This document shows, one piece after another, positions 13,597 through 22,609 of a stretch of 37,378 nucleotides of DNA (position 1 is its first letter; each line of letters begins with the position of its first letter). Below the pieces are notes generated by a model, which had not been told where the DNA came from, did not search any database, and saw only the letters and a list, made by a program, of their open reading frames with translations. The stretch is from a virus: IMG/VR virus record IMGVR_UViG_3300028146_000023, positions 1-37,378 of that record. One strand, 5' to 3'. The position numbers and the translations under genes were made by a program.

Positions 13597-14874
13597 ATGG
13601 CAACAACCGTTGTAACACCACCTGCAGACACTCTTGAGCAGAAGTTTGCCAAGATTGAAAGCGGCACAGCGAGTGCGGCTGTGGAACCGGGTACGCCGAC
13701 GCCAAGCGTAGAAGCGCCTGTAACACCTCCGGCAGCGGTGCCGGGGCAGGAAACTGCCGAACAACCGATAGAAGGCGCGGAACCGGAAGAAACTGAAGTT
13801 GACCTAGAAACAGCACCGGAAACGAGTGGAGACTTTGCGAAGTATAAACCCTTGTTCAAGGAAAACCCGGAACTCCGGCAGATACTTGGACAGCACAAAG
13901 CCTACACCGAGATGCGCGGAGAACAGGCGTGGGAAGAGTTCAAGCAAATCCACGAGCGCGTTCCTACGCTGACCGATGCGGAACGACTGGTTGAGGAATC
14001 GGAGCAGGCACGGGAATTTGGCAAGACTTTCCGCGAAAGCCCTGTGCAGTTTGTCGAAAGCCTTAAACAGTCCGACCCACACGCGTTTACGAAGCTGGTT
14101 TCTGACTTGCCGCAGATTCTTGCCAAAACGGACCTGAACGCATGGCGCGACCAGGCAGCCAGTTACATTGACCCTGTGCTGAACAATCTCTACGGGATTG
14201 CAGCGCGGGATAAAAACGAGGCGCTCACTCAGGCAGTGCAGCTCGTGGCTCAGTCACTTGGCATTGCACCGGGACGAACCGCGTCTCCGGCGAGCAATCC
14301 TGAAGTGGAAGAGTTGCGAAAGAAACTGCAGGAGAAAGAGCAAGCGGAAGGAAGTCAGGCTTTCGAATCGTTCTGGAGCCAGACCGACAGTACTGTGATT
14401 GAGCGAACGGTTACGGAGATTGAGAGCACCCTTAAAAAGGCCGCTCCCAATGCTTCTGAAGCCCAGCTCAAGCGCATGGTCAAAGAGGTCTACTCAGGGA
14501 CGCTCGAAGCTCTCAGTTCCCAGCCGCAGTTTGTCGCTCAGATGGACAACTACCGTCAGAGCGCACAAAAGGGCAAGCAGGGGATTTACGACCACAACGC
14601 CATCGTTGATTTCGCCACGAAGCGGGCAAAAATCGTCATTCCGCGAGTGGCGCGAGACGTAGCAAGCGAGTGGAACAAATCCATCTTGCAGACGAGCAAG
14701 CAGACGACAGAGAGAAAACAGGCAGTCGCCGCAACGACTAAAGACGTGGGAGCCGGTCCGCAAGCGACATCCTCCGCTGCAGCCGCCGTTCCGAAGAACG
14801 GAAAGCTGACGAGCGAGGATATTTACAAGCAATTGGAAGCGGGTACCTACGTTCCGCCTAAAGCGCGGGTTTAG
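13597..14874 (+). CDS. capsid scaffolding protein
   Basis: 425 aa, AAGGAG ribosome site. The first ~75 residues are a Pro/Glu/Thr-rich disordered region (ETAEQPIEGAEPEETEVDLE). The rest is helical with coiled-coil segments (PEVEELRKKLQEKEQAEGSQ) and a basic C-terminal part. Scaffolds co-assemble with capsid protein to set shell size, and their genes normally sit between portal and major capsid, as here. The size is large but within the range of podovirus scaffolds. No protease domain is seen. Confidence 0.75.
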   Translation: MATTVVTPPADTLEQKFAKIESGTASAAVEPGTPTPSVEAPVTPPAAVPGQETAEQPIEGAEPEETEVDLETAPETSGDFAKYKPLFKENPELRQILGQHKAYTEMRGEQAWEEFKQIHERVPTLTDAERLVEESEQAREFGKTFRESPVQFVESLKQSDPHAFTKLVSDLPQILAKTDLNAWRDQAASYIDPVLNNLYGIAARDKNEALTQAVQLVAQSLGIAPGRTASPASNPEVEELRKKLQEKEQAEGSQAFESFWSQTDSTVIERTVTEIESTLKKAAPNASEAQLKRMVKEVYSGTLEALSSQPQFVAQMDNYRQSAQKGKQGIYDHNAIVDFATKRAKIVIPRVARDVASEWNKSILQTSKQTTERKQAVAATTKDVGAGPQATSSAAAAVPKNGKLTSEDIYKQLEAGTYVPPKARV

Positions 14875-14881
14875 TTTTTAG

Positions 14882-14975
14882 CGGGGATGCCAAAAAGGAG
14901 ATTTAATGGCTTCAGTTGAGGCAAACGTTCAAGGTTTAGAACGCGAGCTGATTGTTTACAAGGATGGCATCCCCG
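14882..14975 (+). repeat. 11-bp inverted repeat enclosing the capsid start
   Basis: CGGGGATGCCA (14882-14892) and its exact complement TGGCATCCCCG (14965-14975) flank the AAGGAG site and ATG (14906) of the major capsid gene, with 72 bases between. In mRNA the arms could pair and hold the initiation region as a loop, presenting or tuning the start site. The right arm codes for DGIPE. Confidence 0.45.
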
Positions 14976-16198
14976 AACTTTTGGAATTGGATGCCCCGCT
15001 GTACAACCTCATGGAAAAGCAGGAAGCCGACCCGGCTTCGAACCGCGCAACCCGTATTCCGTTGCTCGTTTCGGTCGGCGGCACTCTCCAGCAGGTGAGT
15101 ATGGACGGTGGCTCCGTTGGCGATACGGGCGGGCCGGTGTGGCAGACCGCTACACTGACTCCGTTCTATTACACGTCAGGCTTCAGCTACACCCTGCTTG
15201 CGAAGTATGCAACCACAGGAGCGGAACGCGGCGTGAAGTCGGCAACGGGCGAAGTGATGCGTCTGGCGGTCAAGTACTTCAAGACCGGGCTAGACATGGT
15301 GATGAACACGGCGGGCAACGGCGTAATCGGCACGATTACTTCGGTGTCCACCAATACCTTCACGATGACCACAGACGGATTCAAGGAAGAACTCGTCCTG
15401 ATTGGCCAGAACGTGCAGGTATACAACGCGGCGCTCACCACCAACCGAGGCACTTCCACAGTCACGGCAATCGACCGCATTGGCCACACGATTACGGTAG
15501 CGGCGGCACCGGGCGGCACTATCGCCACGGACTTGCTGGTAATCGGCGGACTCTCCGGCACACTTACAGCGCAGTCTTCCTTGTTTGGCATCCAGTACCA
15601 CCAGTCGGACGCGACTTCTGGCACTTGGCTTGGCCTGAACCGGGCAACTGTTCCGCAGGTTGTGACGCCTTCCGTCAACGCGAACTCTTCCGTGCTCACC
15701 ACGGGAATGATTCGCGGGGCGCTCAACCGCATCCGCATCAACTTGGGCGACACTTTCTTCAACACGGAGATGACCAAGCTGACGGCGTACATGCACTTCG
15801 CACAGGCTGACTCTTACGAGTCGATTGCACTGCTCATCAGCAACATCTGGAAAGACCCGACAGGGAACCAGAACGTCGATCTGATGTTCAACAACCAGTC
15901 GGGACTCAAGATGTCGAACGTTCCTGTGGTGCAGTCCATCCATCAGGACCGTACGCGCATTGATTTCCTCTGCCTCGGCTATTGGGGGCGCATCGTGGCC
16001 ACCGATACCGGCTTCCTGACGATTGGCGACAAAATCGTTTGGCCGAAGATTGATACCTCGACGGTTCCGGGCGGCTTGCTCGCTACGGAGCAGTTTTGGT
16101 TGAAGGCTGGTCTCCAGATGTACAACAGAAACCCCGCAGGCTCTAGCTACATCAAGTCGCTCGGTCTGCCGCTGATTGGTTCCAGCAGCATCTATTAA
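14906..16198 (+). CDS. major capsid protein (HK97-type fold)
   Basis: 430 aa, preceded by AAAAAGGAG. It follows the scaffold and precedes adaptor genes, the usual position of the shell protein. An N-terminal helix (ERELIVYKDGIPELLELDAP), a G-loop/E-loop region with glycine runs, and a helical spine (GMIRGALNRIRINLGDTFFN) fit an HK97-fold capsid. Residues ~137-225 look like an inserted beta domain (GTITSVSTNTFTMTTDGF ... TVTAIDRIGHTITVAAAPGG), comparable to capsid insertion domains. There is no N-terminal delta or protease signal. Confidence is high from context and size. Confidence 0.85.
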   Translation: MASVEANVQGLERELIVYKDGIPELLELDAPLYNLMEKQEADPASNRATRIPLLVSVGGTLQQVSMDGGSVGDTGGPVWQTATLTPFYYTSGFSYTLLAKYATTGAERGVKSATGEVMRLAVKYFKTGLDMVMNTAGNGVIGTITSVSTNTFTMTTDGFKEELVLIGQNVQVYNAALTTNRGTSTVTAIDRIGHTITVAAAPGGTIATDLLVIGGLSGTLTAQSSLFGIQYHQSDATSGTWLGLNRATVPQVVTPSVNANSSVLTTGMIRGALNRIRINLGDTFFNTEMTKLTAYMHFAQADSYESIALLISNIWKDPTGNQNVDLMFNNQSGLKMSNVPVVQSIHQDRTRIDFLCLGYWGRIVATDTGFLTIGDKIVWPKIDTSTVPGGLLATEQFWLKAGLQMYNRNPAGSSYIKSLGLPLIGSSSIY

Positions 16199-16212
16199 TC
16201 TTTAGCGGCCTA

Positions 16213-16235
16213 GGGGATGAGCCGGAATCATCCCC
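16213..16235 (+). other. hairpin after capsid gene, covering next start codon
   Basis: GGGGATGA (16213-16220) and TCATCCCC (16228-16235) form a perfect 8-bp stem with a seven-base loop, 15 bases after the capsid stop. No T-run follows, so a terminator is less likely. The ATG at 16217 for the next gene lies inside the stem. Probable roles are 3' mRNA stabilisation of the capsid message or damping of the downstream gene. Confidence 0.6.
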
Positions 16236-16882
16236 ACAAAAATATGATTCCACCAGTCTCAAAAGTACTTGAACGGCGAGTGACCGAGCGCGGCGGGAGA
16301 GCCGAAAATGGCTTGCCTGTATTCCGCATCATCCGAGGGTGTGACCGTTTCACGCACATCGGCGGTAAGTGGAAGACGTTCGACAATAGCGGCAACGTTA
16401 CGGGTGAATGGATTGGGACGAAAGAATGTCTCAAATACCCGGAAGCCAAGGACCGTTACATCCTAGAAGTTCTTTGCCCGCCAGAGAACTACGGCTCTGA
16501 GGCGGTCTGGGAAACCATGTTCACGGAATGGATTGACGGCGTGCGCGTCGAAACACTAGGTCCATTCCCGCGTGAAGGCGAATACGAAATAGTAAAAGTC
16601 ATTGAGCGTGAGTACCGCGATTCAAAAGGCGTGACGTGGAAAAAAGAGTTTGTTCCTCTGACGGCTACCATTTGCGATGCCATCGTGGATACGGCAGTCA
16701 GAAACAGAGACTTGCCGGAACGCATCAGGAAAGAAGCAAAACGAGCCATTTTCGAGCAGCAGGAAAAAGAAAAAGACCAAAGGCTTGAGGAAAAGTTCGA
16801 AAAGATTGAGAACAAGGCCGAATGGGAAAAGAATCTGCACGTTGCCGTGCCGACAGAGTTTGAAGTCTCAAAATATAGCTAG
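16217..16882 (+). CDS. hypothetical protein downstream of capsid
   Basis: 221 aa from ATG 16217, or 212 aa from ATG 16244. A beta-rich middle (GGKWKTFDNSGNVTGEWIGT) precedes a strongly helical, charged C-terminal region (IRKEAKRAIFEQQEKEKDQR). Neither start has a good ribosome site, and 16217 lies in a hairpin stem. Positioned among head genes, it may be a minor head or adaptor component. The family is not recognised. Confidence 0.6.
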   Translation: MSRNHPHKNMIPPVSKVLERRVTERGGRAENGLPVFRIIRGCDRFTHIGGKWKTFDNSGNVTGEWIGTKECLKYPEAKDRYILEVLCPPENYGSEAVWETMFTEWIDGVRVETLGPFPREGEYEIVKVIEREYRDSKGVTWKKEFVPLTATICDAIVDTAVRNRDLPERIRKEAKRAIFEQQEKEKDQRLEEKFEKIENKAEWEKNLHVAVPTEFEVSKYS

Positions 16883-16890
16883 GAGGAAAG

Positions 16891-17571
16891 ATGGGTTCGA
16901 TTCAGATTTGCAATACTTCGCCGGAAGCGATTGTTCTTCCCCGGAGGACGTACAACGTACTGGGCTGGAAAATTCCCGCTTGCCCGCCAGACAAGCCGTT
17001 CACTTCCATCGTGATTGAAGACCAGATGGACGTGAAAAAGGTCTATGTCACCTATGCGGAGAACGAAGCAGAGAAGATTCCCGTTCCTGTTCCGTACCAG
17101 CAGGTAGTGGCGGACTACTTCGGCAACGAGAAGCTCGCGCAGAAGGGCTGTTTCACCTGTGCGCCCGACCACATTCCGACAGAAGCAGAAGTCACGAATG
17201 CGCGGAACATGCGCTTGAAGTGGCTGCAGGGACTTGTGGAAGCGGGCGACAAGGAATTCATGCGGACGCACAAGGTCGATGAGATTCCCGATTTCTGCAA
17301 ACTGGCGGTTACGGAACTTGGCCTAAAGCGCGAATGGGCGATTGTAGCTCCTCCGCCGATGACTTCCTGTCCCGCCTGCGGAGAGACCATCAATGTTGGC
17401 GTGGCAATCTGCAAGTCTTGTCACGCTATTTTGGACTTTGAAAAAGCGAAGGCATTCGGGCTTGTTCAGGAATCGAATGAACCTGAAACCGTCGCAAAGC
17501 GCGGGCCGGGTCGTCCGAAGAAAGAAAAGCCAGAAGAGCAGGACATTGACGGGCCGGTAGGAGGCATCTAA
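16891..17571 (+). CDS. Zn-ribbon and AT-hook protein in head module
   Basis: 226 aa, AGGAGG ribosome site. The N-terminal ~100 residues are a beta-rich domain, followed by a helical part. Residues ~154-177 carry SCPACGETINVGVAICKSCH, a four-cysteine zinc ribbon. The C-terminus has an AT-hook-like GPGRPKKEK and an acidic end. It is unusual in a capsid module and may link DNA to the capsid or portal; the portal also has a zinc ribbon. No family name is known to me. Confidence 0.65.
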   Translation: MGSIQICNTSPEAIVLPRRTYNVLGWKIPACPPDKPFTSIVIEDQMDVKKVYVTYAENEAEKIPVPVPYQQVVADYFGNEKLAQKGCFTCAPDHIPTEAEVTNARNMRLKWLQGLVEAGDKEFMRTHKVDEIPDFCKLAVTELGLKREWAIVAPPPMTSCPACGETINVGVAICKSCHAILDFEKAKAFGLVQESNEPETVAKRGPGRPKKEKPEEQDIDGPVGGI

Positions 17572-17600
17572 TTCCCGCTCTAGCCTCAACGGCGTTTCCG

Positions 17601-18530
17601 ATGGCGAGTGAGTGTTTGCAGCTCACTCGCTCCATGCTGAACGATGCGGACATTCCGTTCACGGTGACGATACCGCCGACCGGGGCTGTTCGCACGCTAG
17701 GCAGTCTTGTCACGATGACCACCAATTCTCCGCACAATCTACAGCAGGGAAACATCGTGCAGGTGCAGAGCGTTTCGGACTTGAGCTTCAACGGAACGCA
17801 AACTGTTCTGGCGGTGATTGATGCCACGCACTTCACTTACACAAGTGCGGGAGCAAACGTCACTAGCGGAAATGGAATCATTGCGCCGGTAGTGCAAGGC
17901 GACTGGGCGACGGACACCGTTCTCTTACCTTTTGCCAACAAAGCCTACCGTAAAGTGCAGGCAAGGCTCTCTGAGAACGGCAGCAAGACCATGACGAGCG
18001 AGGCTTATCTGACGCTTGCGGCTAATGCCACTCAGCTACTCGATACGACAAATCCGCCGCTTCCGGTTGATTTTCTGGCTCCGCGAGACTTGTCAGAGAG
18101 AATCAATGGCTCCGGTTTGGCTTACGTTCCCATGACGCAGGTGAACATCATTCCAAGTTTTCCTGATTCTTCTGTGCGAACGACTAACGGAATCTACGCA
18201 TGGTTTGAAGACGGTATTTACTTTCCCGGTTGCACTAACGCAATGGATTGCCGAATCCGGTACTTTGTCGCCTTCCCTGATATATCGGATGGTGGAGGAC
18301 AGTTCACTATCCGTGGCTGTCAGGATGCGATTGCGACCTATACAGCGTTTCTGGCTGCGAACTCACGAGGCTCGCAGAACGCCAGCATCTTCCTCGGCAT
18401 GTTCAATGAGGACATAAAGGAATTGCTCAATCTGCAGGCGCACGCAAGGAACTATCTTGTGGGCCGACGCAGGGCGAACAACACAGGGCGCGGGTCATCG
18501 CGCTTCTGGGGAACAAGCAGGGTTTGGTGA
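17601..18530 (+). CDS. head-tail adaptor (connector) protein
   Basis: 309 aa. The N-terminal ECLQLTRSMLNDADI and the internal TDTVLLPFANKAYRKVQARL form the helical core seen in podovirus adaptor proteins that sit under the portal. Inserted at residues ~30-95 is a beta domain (VTMTTNSPHNLQQGNIVQVQ, and then a NGTQTVLAVIDATHFTY end) of the type that recurs in the nozzle, the capsid and the fibres of this phage. The C-terminus is basic (RRRANNTGRGSSRFWG). The first in-frame ATG after an upstream stop was chosen; no strong ribosome site. Confidence 0.65.
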   Translation: MASECLQLTRSMLNDADIPFTVTIPPTGAVRTLGSLVTMTTNSPHNLQQGNIVQVQSVSDLSFNGTQTVLAVIDATHFTYTSAGANVTSGNGIIAPVVQGDWATDTVLLPFANKAYRKVQARLSENGSKTMTSEAYLTLAANATQLLDTTNPPLPVDFLAPRDLSERINGSGLAYVPMTQVNIIPSFPDSSVRTTNGIYAWFEDGIYFPGCTNAMDCRIRYFVAFPDISDGGGQFTIRGCQDAIATYTAFLAANSRGSQNASIFLGMFNEDIKELLNLQAHARNYLVGRRRANNTGRGSSRFWGTSRVW

Positions 18531-18573
18531 GCCAAAGCAGTCGAGGTATCTCGCCTCAGAAAAGGAGCAGCAA

Positions 18574-18918
18574 ATGGCGGCAGCGGCAACAATCACGAAA
18601 AAGAAATACGATGGGAAACAACTCTGGGTCTACGGAACGATTGCACTATCCGGCAGCTATGTGCAGGGCGGCGACACGCTGACCTTTGCAGGATTGGGTA
18701 TCCCGTCTTCGCTTGTACCCTTTGCTGTTCAGTTTGAGAGCCAGATTGGCACGGCGGCACAGGCGCTCAACAATTACACATGGGTACCCGGAACGACGCA
18801 AGCCAACGGGAAAATCAGGTGTTTCATTGGCGCGGTGGCGGAGCTTGCTGCTGGTGCTTATCCTGCTGCGGCTACAGGCGATCTGATTAGCTTCACGGCA
18901 CAATTCGAACTGAGGTAA
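18574..18918 (+). CDS. small virion protein (decoration-like)
   Basis: 114 aa. The start ATG 18574 follows AAAAGGAGCAGCAA; longer in-frame starts lie inside the adaptor gene. The sequence is a beta-sandwich pattern (QLWVYGTIALSGSYVQGGDT; AYPAAATGDLISFTAQFE). Close analogues with this Y-G-T-I-A-L-S-G-S-Y-x-x-G-G-D-T motif are common small structural proteins in podovirus-like genomes. It may decorate the head or seal the tail. The role is inferred. Confidence 0.6.
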   Translation: MAAAATITKKKYDGKQLWVYGTIALSGSYVQGGDTLTFAGLGIPSSLVPFAVQFESQIGTAAQALNNYTWVPGTTQANGKIRCFIGAVAELAAGAYPAAATGDLISFTAQFELR

Positions 18919-18920
18919 GA

Positions 18921-21824
18921 GTGGGATTTGACGGCCACACACCGCAACGCATCCAGAACTTCGGCGGACTAAACACGCTCACAGATGCCACGAATCTTCC
19001 GGCGTGGTGGTCGCCAAATTGCCAGGATGTGGAATTTCTGCCGGGGCTTGTGAAAACACGTCCCGGCCTCACTTCCGTATATCCTGCAGTAGGGTCTTCC
19101 TTGTGTTCCTATTCTAGAACCTACATCAACACGCAGCAAGCAATTCGCACGTTGAATTACTTCATTGATGGAAATCAGATAGGCACTCTCTACAAAGAAG
19201 ATGTTTCGAATACGCCGGGCGTACAAACTTCTTTCGCAACGAATCTTCTTGGTGCTCTCTGTAATTCAACTTCTCTTTTTGGCCGGGAATACATGGCCTT
19301 CAGTGATGGAAAATTCGGCGTTGACGCTCCTCGCCAGTTTGACGACAACAATTTTGACCGAGTAAGCAAAAATGGGCCGGGATTGGCTCCTTCCGCCGTA
19401 GAAGAGAACTTGTCCGCAACAATTCAGGCACCAGCTACCGGGGCGAGTCAAATTCCCAATGCAACCATCGCGGCGGGTCCCACGGGAGCCGTACAAAATG
19501 GGGCTGTAATTACTTTCACCACGACTGCACTGCATGGATATTTAATAGGCGATACGGTGGACGTTACCGGAGTCGGAGTAGCGGGTTACAACGGAACATT
19601 CACAATCACCAGTGCGACCTCCACGACTTTTCAGGTAGTTGGAACTGTTTATGGGCTTGCGGCATCTGGCGGTGGAACCGTAAAAAACAGGAGAACGGTG
19701 TTTTTTCTCAACTCTCCTCTGCCTGTTAAAGTAGGCGCTTCTGTAACCATCGCAGGTGTCACGGTGGGAGGCTACAACGGAACATGGAAAGTCAGGTTCC
19801 TTACCAGCACCAACTTCACCAATTTTCAGGCAGATTTAGCGACTTCCGGGCTTGCAGCTTCTGGAAATGGAACGGCAACTGTTTCAGGAAGCATCACAGC
19901 CGGAGTGCATCAGGTCACTGTCATGTTTGTGGACAGGGAAGGCTACATCACGCAACCTGCTCCGCCTAAATCCTTTACGGCCACAGGAAATAAGCGCGTC
20001 GTTTTGTCGAATATCCCCACAGGGCCAGTAGGAACCGTGGCTCGCATCGTAGCGTTTACGCCAATCAGTTCCGGGAGTTTTTTTTACCTGACCGGAACGA
20101 ATCAAACCATCGCCTTCAGCGATATGGTCATAAACGACAACTCGACCACTACTGCCATTTTCGATTTTTCCGATGCTTTGCTCCTGAGTGGAACGAACAT
20201 AGACAGTGTCTTTGACCTGCAAGTTCTGGGGCCATGCGCTGGCGTGACAGCTTACTCTTCGCGGCTTTTCTGGTGGGGAGAACTCAATCAGGTTCCCAAC
20301 TTTATAAACATGAGTTTCGACGGAGGGTGGCATTTTTCTTCGGGCGGTTCACCTGATTATCCGTTGGGCTGGACACAAGACCCGACATTCGGAAATGGAG
20401 GAACGAGTTTTGGAACTGGCGTAGCCGGAGAAGCCTATTCGATTCAGCCCCTTGCTACCGGCACAGCCTTTGGCAGAATCAATCAGTCCGCGTACAAAGA
20501 CGGCTTCGGCGCAACGATATTGCAGCCAGCCACGAGCTATTCCGTCAGAGCGCGGATAGGCTCGCTCGGAGCATTGACAGATGGAACCGTGCAAATCAAC
20601 GTCATCAGTGTAAGTACGGGATACACAAGCACAGGGCTTTTGGTTCCATATACTTCCTTGCAGGACATTCTGGCTGGTGGGGCTTACAAATCGTTTTCCG
20701 GCCTGCTGACCAATCCGCTTTCCTCTATCCCGGCTGATTTGGTTTTGAGCGTGCAAGTCGTGGTAGGAATCAACCAAATAAGTTCGGTAGTGATTGACGA
20801 AATTGAAGTTTATCCAACGAATCAGCCAACGCTGGCCACGATAATTCGCGCTTCAGGCGTGGAAGACCCGGAAAGCTATAACGGACTGACTGGCTTATTG
20901 GAGCCTGCCCCTGAAAATGGACAGCGAGTTACGTCTTGCTTTGTAATCAGAAATCTTCTCTACATGGCCAAAGAGCGGAGTCTCTACGTCACGCAAGACG
21001 ATGGCGTTTCCGAGCCTTCTCAGTGGACCATCCAGGAAGTATCTTCGAAGATAGGGACACCTTCCATTCGGGGAGTCGGAAAAGGTGATGAATGGGCCGT
21101 GATTGCGGGAGAATCCGGCCTTTACTACTTCACGGGCGGATTGATGGGAGAACAGAATAAGCTCTCAAAAGAAATTCAGGGGACATGGAATAACATCAAC
21201 TGGCAATACGGACACTTGGTCAGTGTTGCGGTAGACCCTGAGAGAAAGCGCATCTATGTTTCCGTGCCCTACGGCGCTTCAACCGTCTGCAATCGCGTTC
21301 TGACGCTTGATTATACGGAAGGATTTCAGGAACTGCAGGAAGGCGTAGGAAGAAAGTGGTGCCCGTGGTCGATTTCGGCAAGCTCCGTTGTTCTCATCGA
21401 GCGGCAAGATACGACACTTCAGCTTTTCATGGGCAATTCGAATGGCACCGGGAAAATCTATCAACTTGACCTGACGGGTCTGATTTACAACGACGATTCA
21501 GCCGCCATTGATTCCTTCTGGCAATCGGGGTTTTTCTCCGGGGCTGCACGGCAAAACGTGGGATATATAAGCGGGAATATAGTAGGCTCAGGAAGTATGC
21601 TGCTTACCTTATACCGTGGCGACATGACGAACGTGACACAGGTTCGCGGATGGACGCTTAACCAACGCGGTTATACGAACGTGGAACGCACCGTGCAAAA
21701 ACAAGGCTACCGCTTTAGCGGGAAGTTTGAGACCAACGCGGCCAATCAGTTTTTCAGTATGCAGGGAGTGGAGTTCTGGACAGCTCCGGCAGTTTGGGCA
21801 CCAGTGCGAGGCATCAATGCCTGA
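18921..21824 (+). CDS. tail nozzle / DNA-stabilisation protein-like
   Basis: 967 aa from the GTG at 18921, two bases after the previous stop. The N-terminal motif NFGGLNTLTDATNLPAWWSP with CQDVEFLPGLVKTRPGL is characteristic of podovirus tail nozzle proteins (T7 gp12, P22 gp10 type), which plug and later open the tail. Two beta insertions (~190-260 and ~275-340) carry HGYLIGDTVDVTGVGVAGYN and VTIAGVTVGGYNGTWKV. The C-terminal part is beta-propeller-like (RSLYVTQDDGVSEPSQWTIQ; RKRIYVSVPYGASTV). It is larger than gp10 or gp12 because of the insertions. Function is by homology of layout; moderate confidence. Confidence 0.65.
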   Translation: MGFDGHTPQRIQNFGGLNTLTDATNLPAWWSPNCQDVEFLPGLVKTRPGLTSVYPAVGSSLCSYSRTYINTQQAIRTLNYFIDGNQIGTLYKEDVSNTPGVQTSFATNLLGALCNSTSLFGREYMAFSDGKFGVDAPRQFDDNNFDRVSKNGPGLAPSAVEENLSATIQAPATGASQIPNATIAAGPTGAVQNGAVITFTTTALHGYLIGDTVDVTGVGVAGYNGTFTITSATSTTFQVVGTVYGLAASGGGTVKNRRTVFFLNSPLPVKVGASVTIAGVTVGGYNGTWKVRFLTSTNFTNFQADLATSGLAASGNGTATVSGSITAGVHQVTVMFVDREGYITQPAPPKSFTATGNKRVVLSNIPTGPVGTVARIVAFTPISSGSFFYLTGTNQTIAFSDMVINDNSTTTAIFDFSDALLLSGTNIDSVFDLQVLGPCAGVTAYSSRLFWWGELNQVPNFINMSFDGGWHFSSGGSPDYPLGWTQDPTFGNGGTSFGTGVAGEAYSIQPLATGTAFGRINQSAYKDGFGATILQPATSYSVRARIGSLGALTDGTVQINVISVSTGYTSTGLLVPYTSLQDILAGGAYKSFSGLLTNPLSSIPADLVLSVQVVVGINQISSVVIDEIEVYPTNQPTLATIIRASGVEDPESYNGLTGLLEPAPENGQRVTSCFVIRNLLYMAKERSLYVTQDDGVSEPSQWTIQEVSSKIGTPSIRGVGKGDEWAVIAGESGLYYFTGGLMGEQNKLSKEIQGTWNNINWQYGHLVSVAVDPERKRIYVSVPYGASTVCNRVLTLDYTEGFQELQEGVGRKWCPWSISASSVVLIERQDTTLQLFMGNSNGTGKIYQLDLTGLIYNDDSAAIDSFWQSGFFSGAARQNVGYISGNIVGSGSMLLTLYRGDMTNVTQVRGWTLNQRGYTNVERTVQKQGYRFSGKFETNAANQFFSMQGVEFWTAPAVWAPVRGINA

Positions 21825-21999
21825 AGTAGTGATTAAGCGCCTGACGATGAACAATCTGGCTCCTGTAAAAGAGCAATGGCCGGGAGTGCATGACGACTTG
21901 CAAAAGACTCAGAAGCGCATCAACGACTTAACGACAGTGATTGAAGCACTGGCAGCGGCAACAGGCACCGACATCAAGAAATTACTGGGAGGTGCCTAG
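21817..21999 (+). CDS. short coiled-coil protein (60 aa)
   Basis: ATG 21817 overlaps the preceding stop by eight bases. MPEVVIKRLTMNN is followed by a helix DDLQKTQKRINDLTTVIEAL. Its stop overlaps the GTG of the next gene by one base. Possibly a chaperone or trimerisation partner for the neighbouring tail or ejection proteins. The family is unknown. Confidence 0.55.
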   Translation: MPEVVIKRLTMNNLAPVKEQWPGVHDDLQKTQKRINDLTTVIEALAAATGTDIKKLLGGA

Positions 22000-22601
22000 T
22001 GAGCTTTCTTGGGCCCACATTCGGGAATCTCGGTTCGCGCAAGGGCGTGCAGCAGGGTATCTCCTCTCAATCGAATAATCTTGGCACACAAGCCGGAGCG
22101 ACAGCAGGGCAGAGAGGTTCTGAGTTTGGCTCGCTCATGCCGGGATTTCAGAGCTTGCTCAATTCCGGCTATTCGGATGCGGAAAAATCCTCCATCAATC
22201 AGAACACACTGGGGTCTATCAATGCCTCCTACGGTTCAGCCAACGATGCAGCGTCTCGGCGCATGGCACGCACAAATAATTCTGCGGGGTTTAGTTCTTT
22301 TCTTGATTCTTCTGCTCGCGGACGTTCTAAAGACCTTGCTTCGCAGAATCTTGAGAATCAGAAGTCTTTTGCGGACGAAACGCTACGCAGAAAGATGCTT
22401 GGCCTGCAAGGAATTGCCGGACTCTACGGTATCGACACAAGCTTCTTGAACAGCCTGAATCAAGGCCAGAATCAGCTAGTCGGACAAGCAAACCAGTTGT
22501 ACGGAACAACGAAAGCGCATCCGGGCTTTGGCGATTCGTTTATGAGTAACTTTGGCGGTTCTCTTGGCGGAAATCTCGGTTCGCTGCTGACGGGGCACTA
22601 G
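21999..22601 (+). CDS. candidate internal virion (ejection) protein
   Basis: 200 aa from a GTG overlapping the previous stop. The sequence is rich in Gly, Ser, Asn and Gln with helical stretches (AAS RRMARTNNSAGF; DETLRRKMLGLQGIAGLYGI) and a glycine-zipper end (GGSLGGNLGSLL). Composition and location between the tail nozzle and the fibres fit the ejection proteins of short-tailed phages, which leave the capsid and form a trans-envelope channel. The N-terminus MSFLG is repeated in the next gene. No sequence homology could be checked. Confidence 0.5.
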   Translation: MSFLGPTFGNLGSRKGVQQGISSQSNNLGTQAGATAGQRGSEFGSLMPGFQSLLNSGYSDAEKSSINQNTLGSINASYGSANDAASRRMARTNNSAGFSSFLDSSARGRSKDLASQNLENQKSFADETLRRKMLGLQGIAGLYGIDTSFLNSLNQGQNQLVGQANQLYGTTKAHPGFGDSFMSNFGGSLGGNLGSLLTGH

Positions 22602-22609
22602 GAGGAAGC

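Noticed and set aside
12992-13816. 274-codon minus-strand frame spanning the portal end and the scaffold start
   Set aside because: Extends across two convincing plus-strand genes and their ribosome site; Leu/Arg-rich shadow.
15139-15943. Long frames on both strands inside the capsid gene (15139-15810 plus; 15187-15792 and 15290-15943 minus)
   Set aside because: A by-product of the codon bias of the capsid gene; His/Arg-rich or Val/Ser-rich and without start signals.
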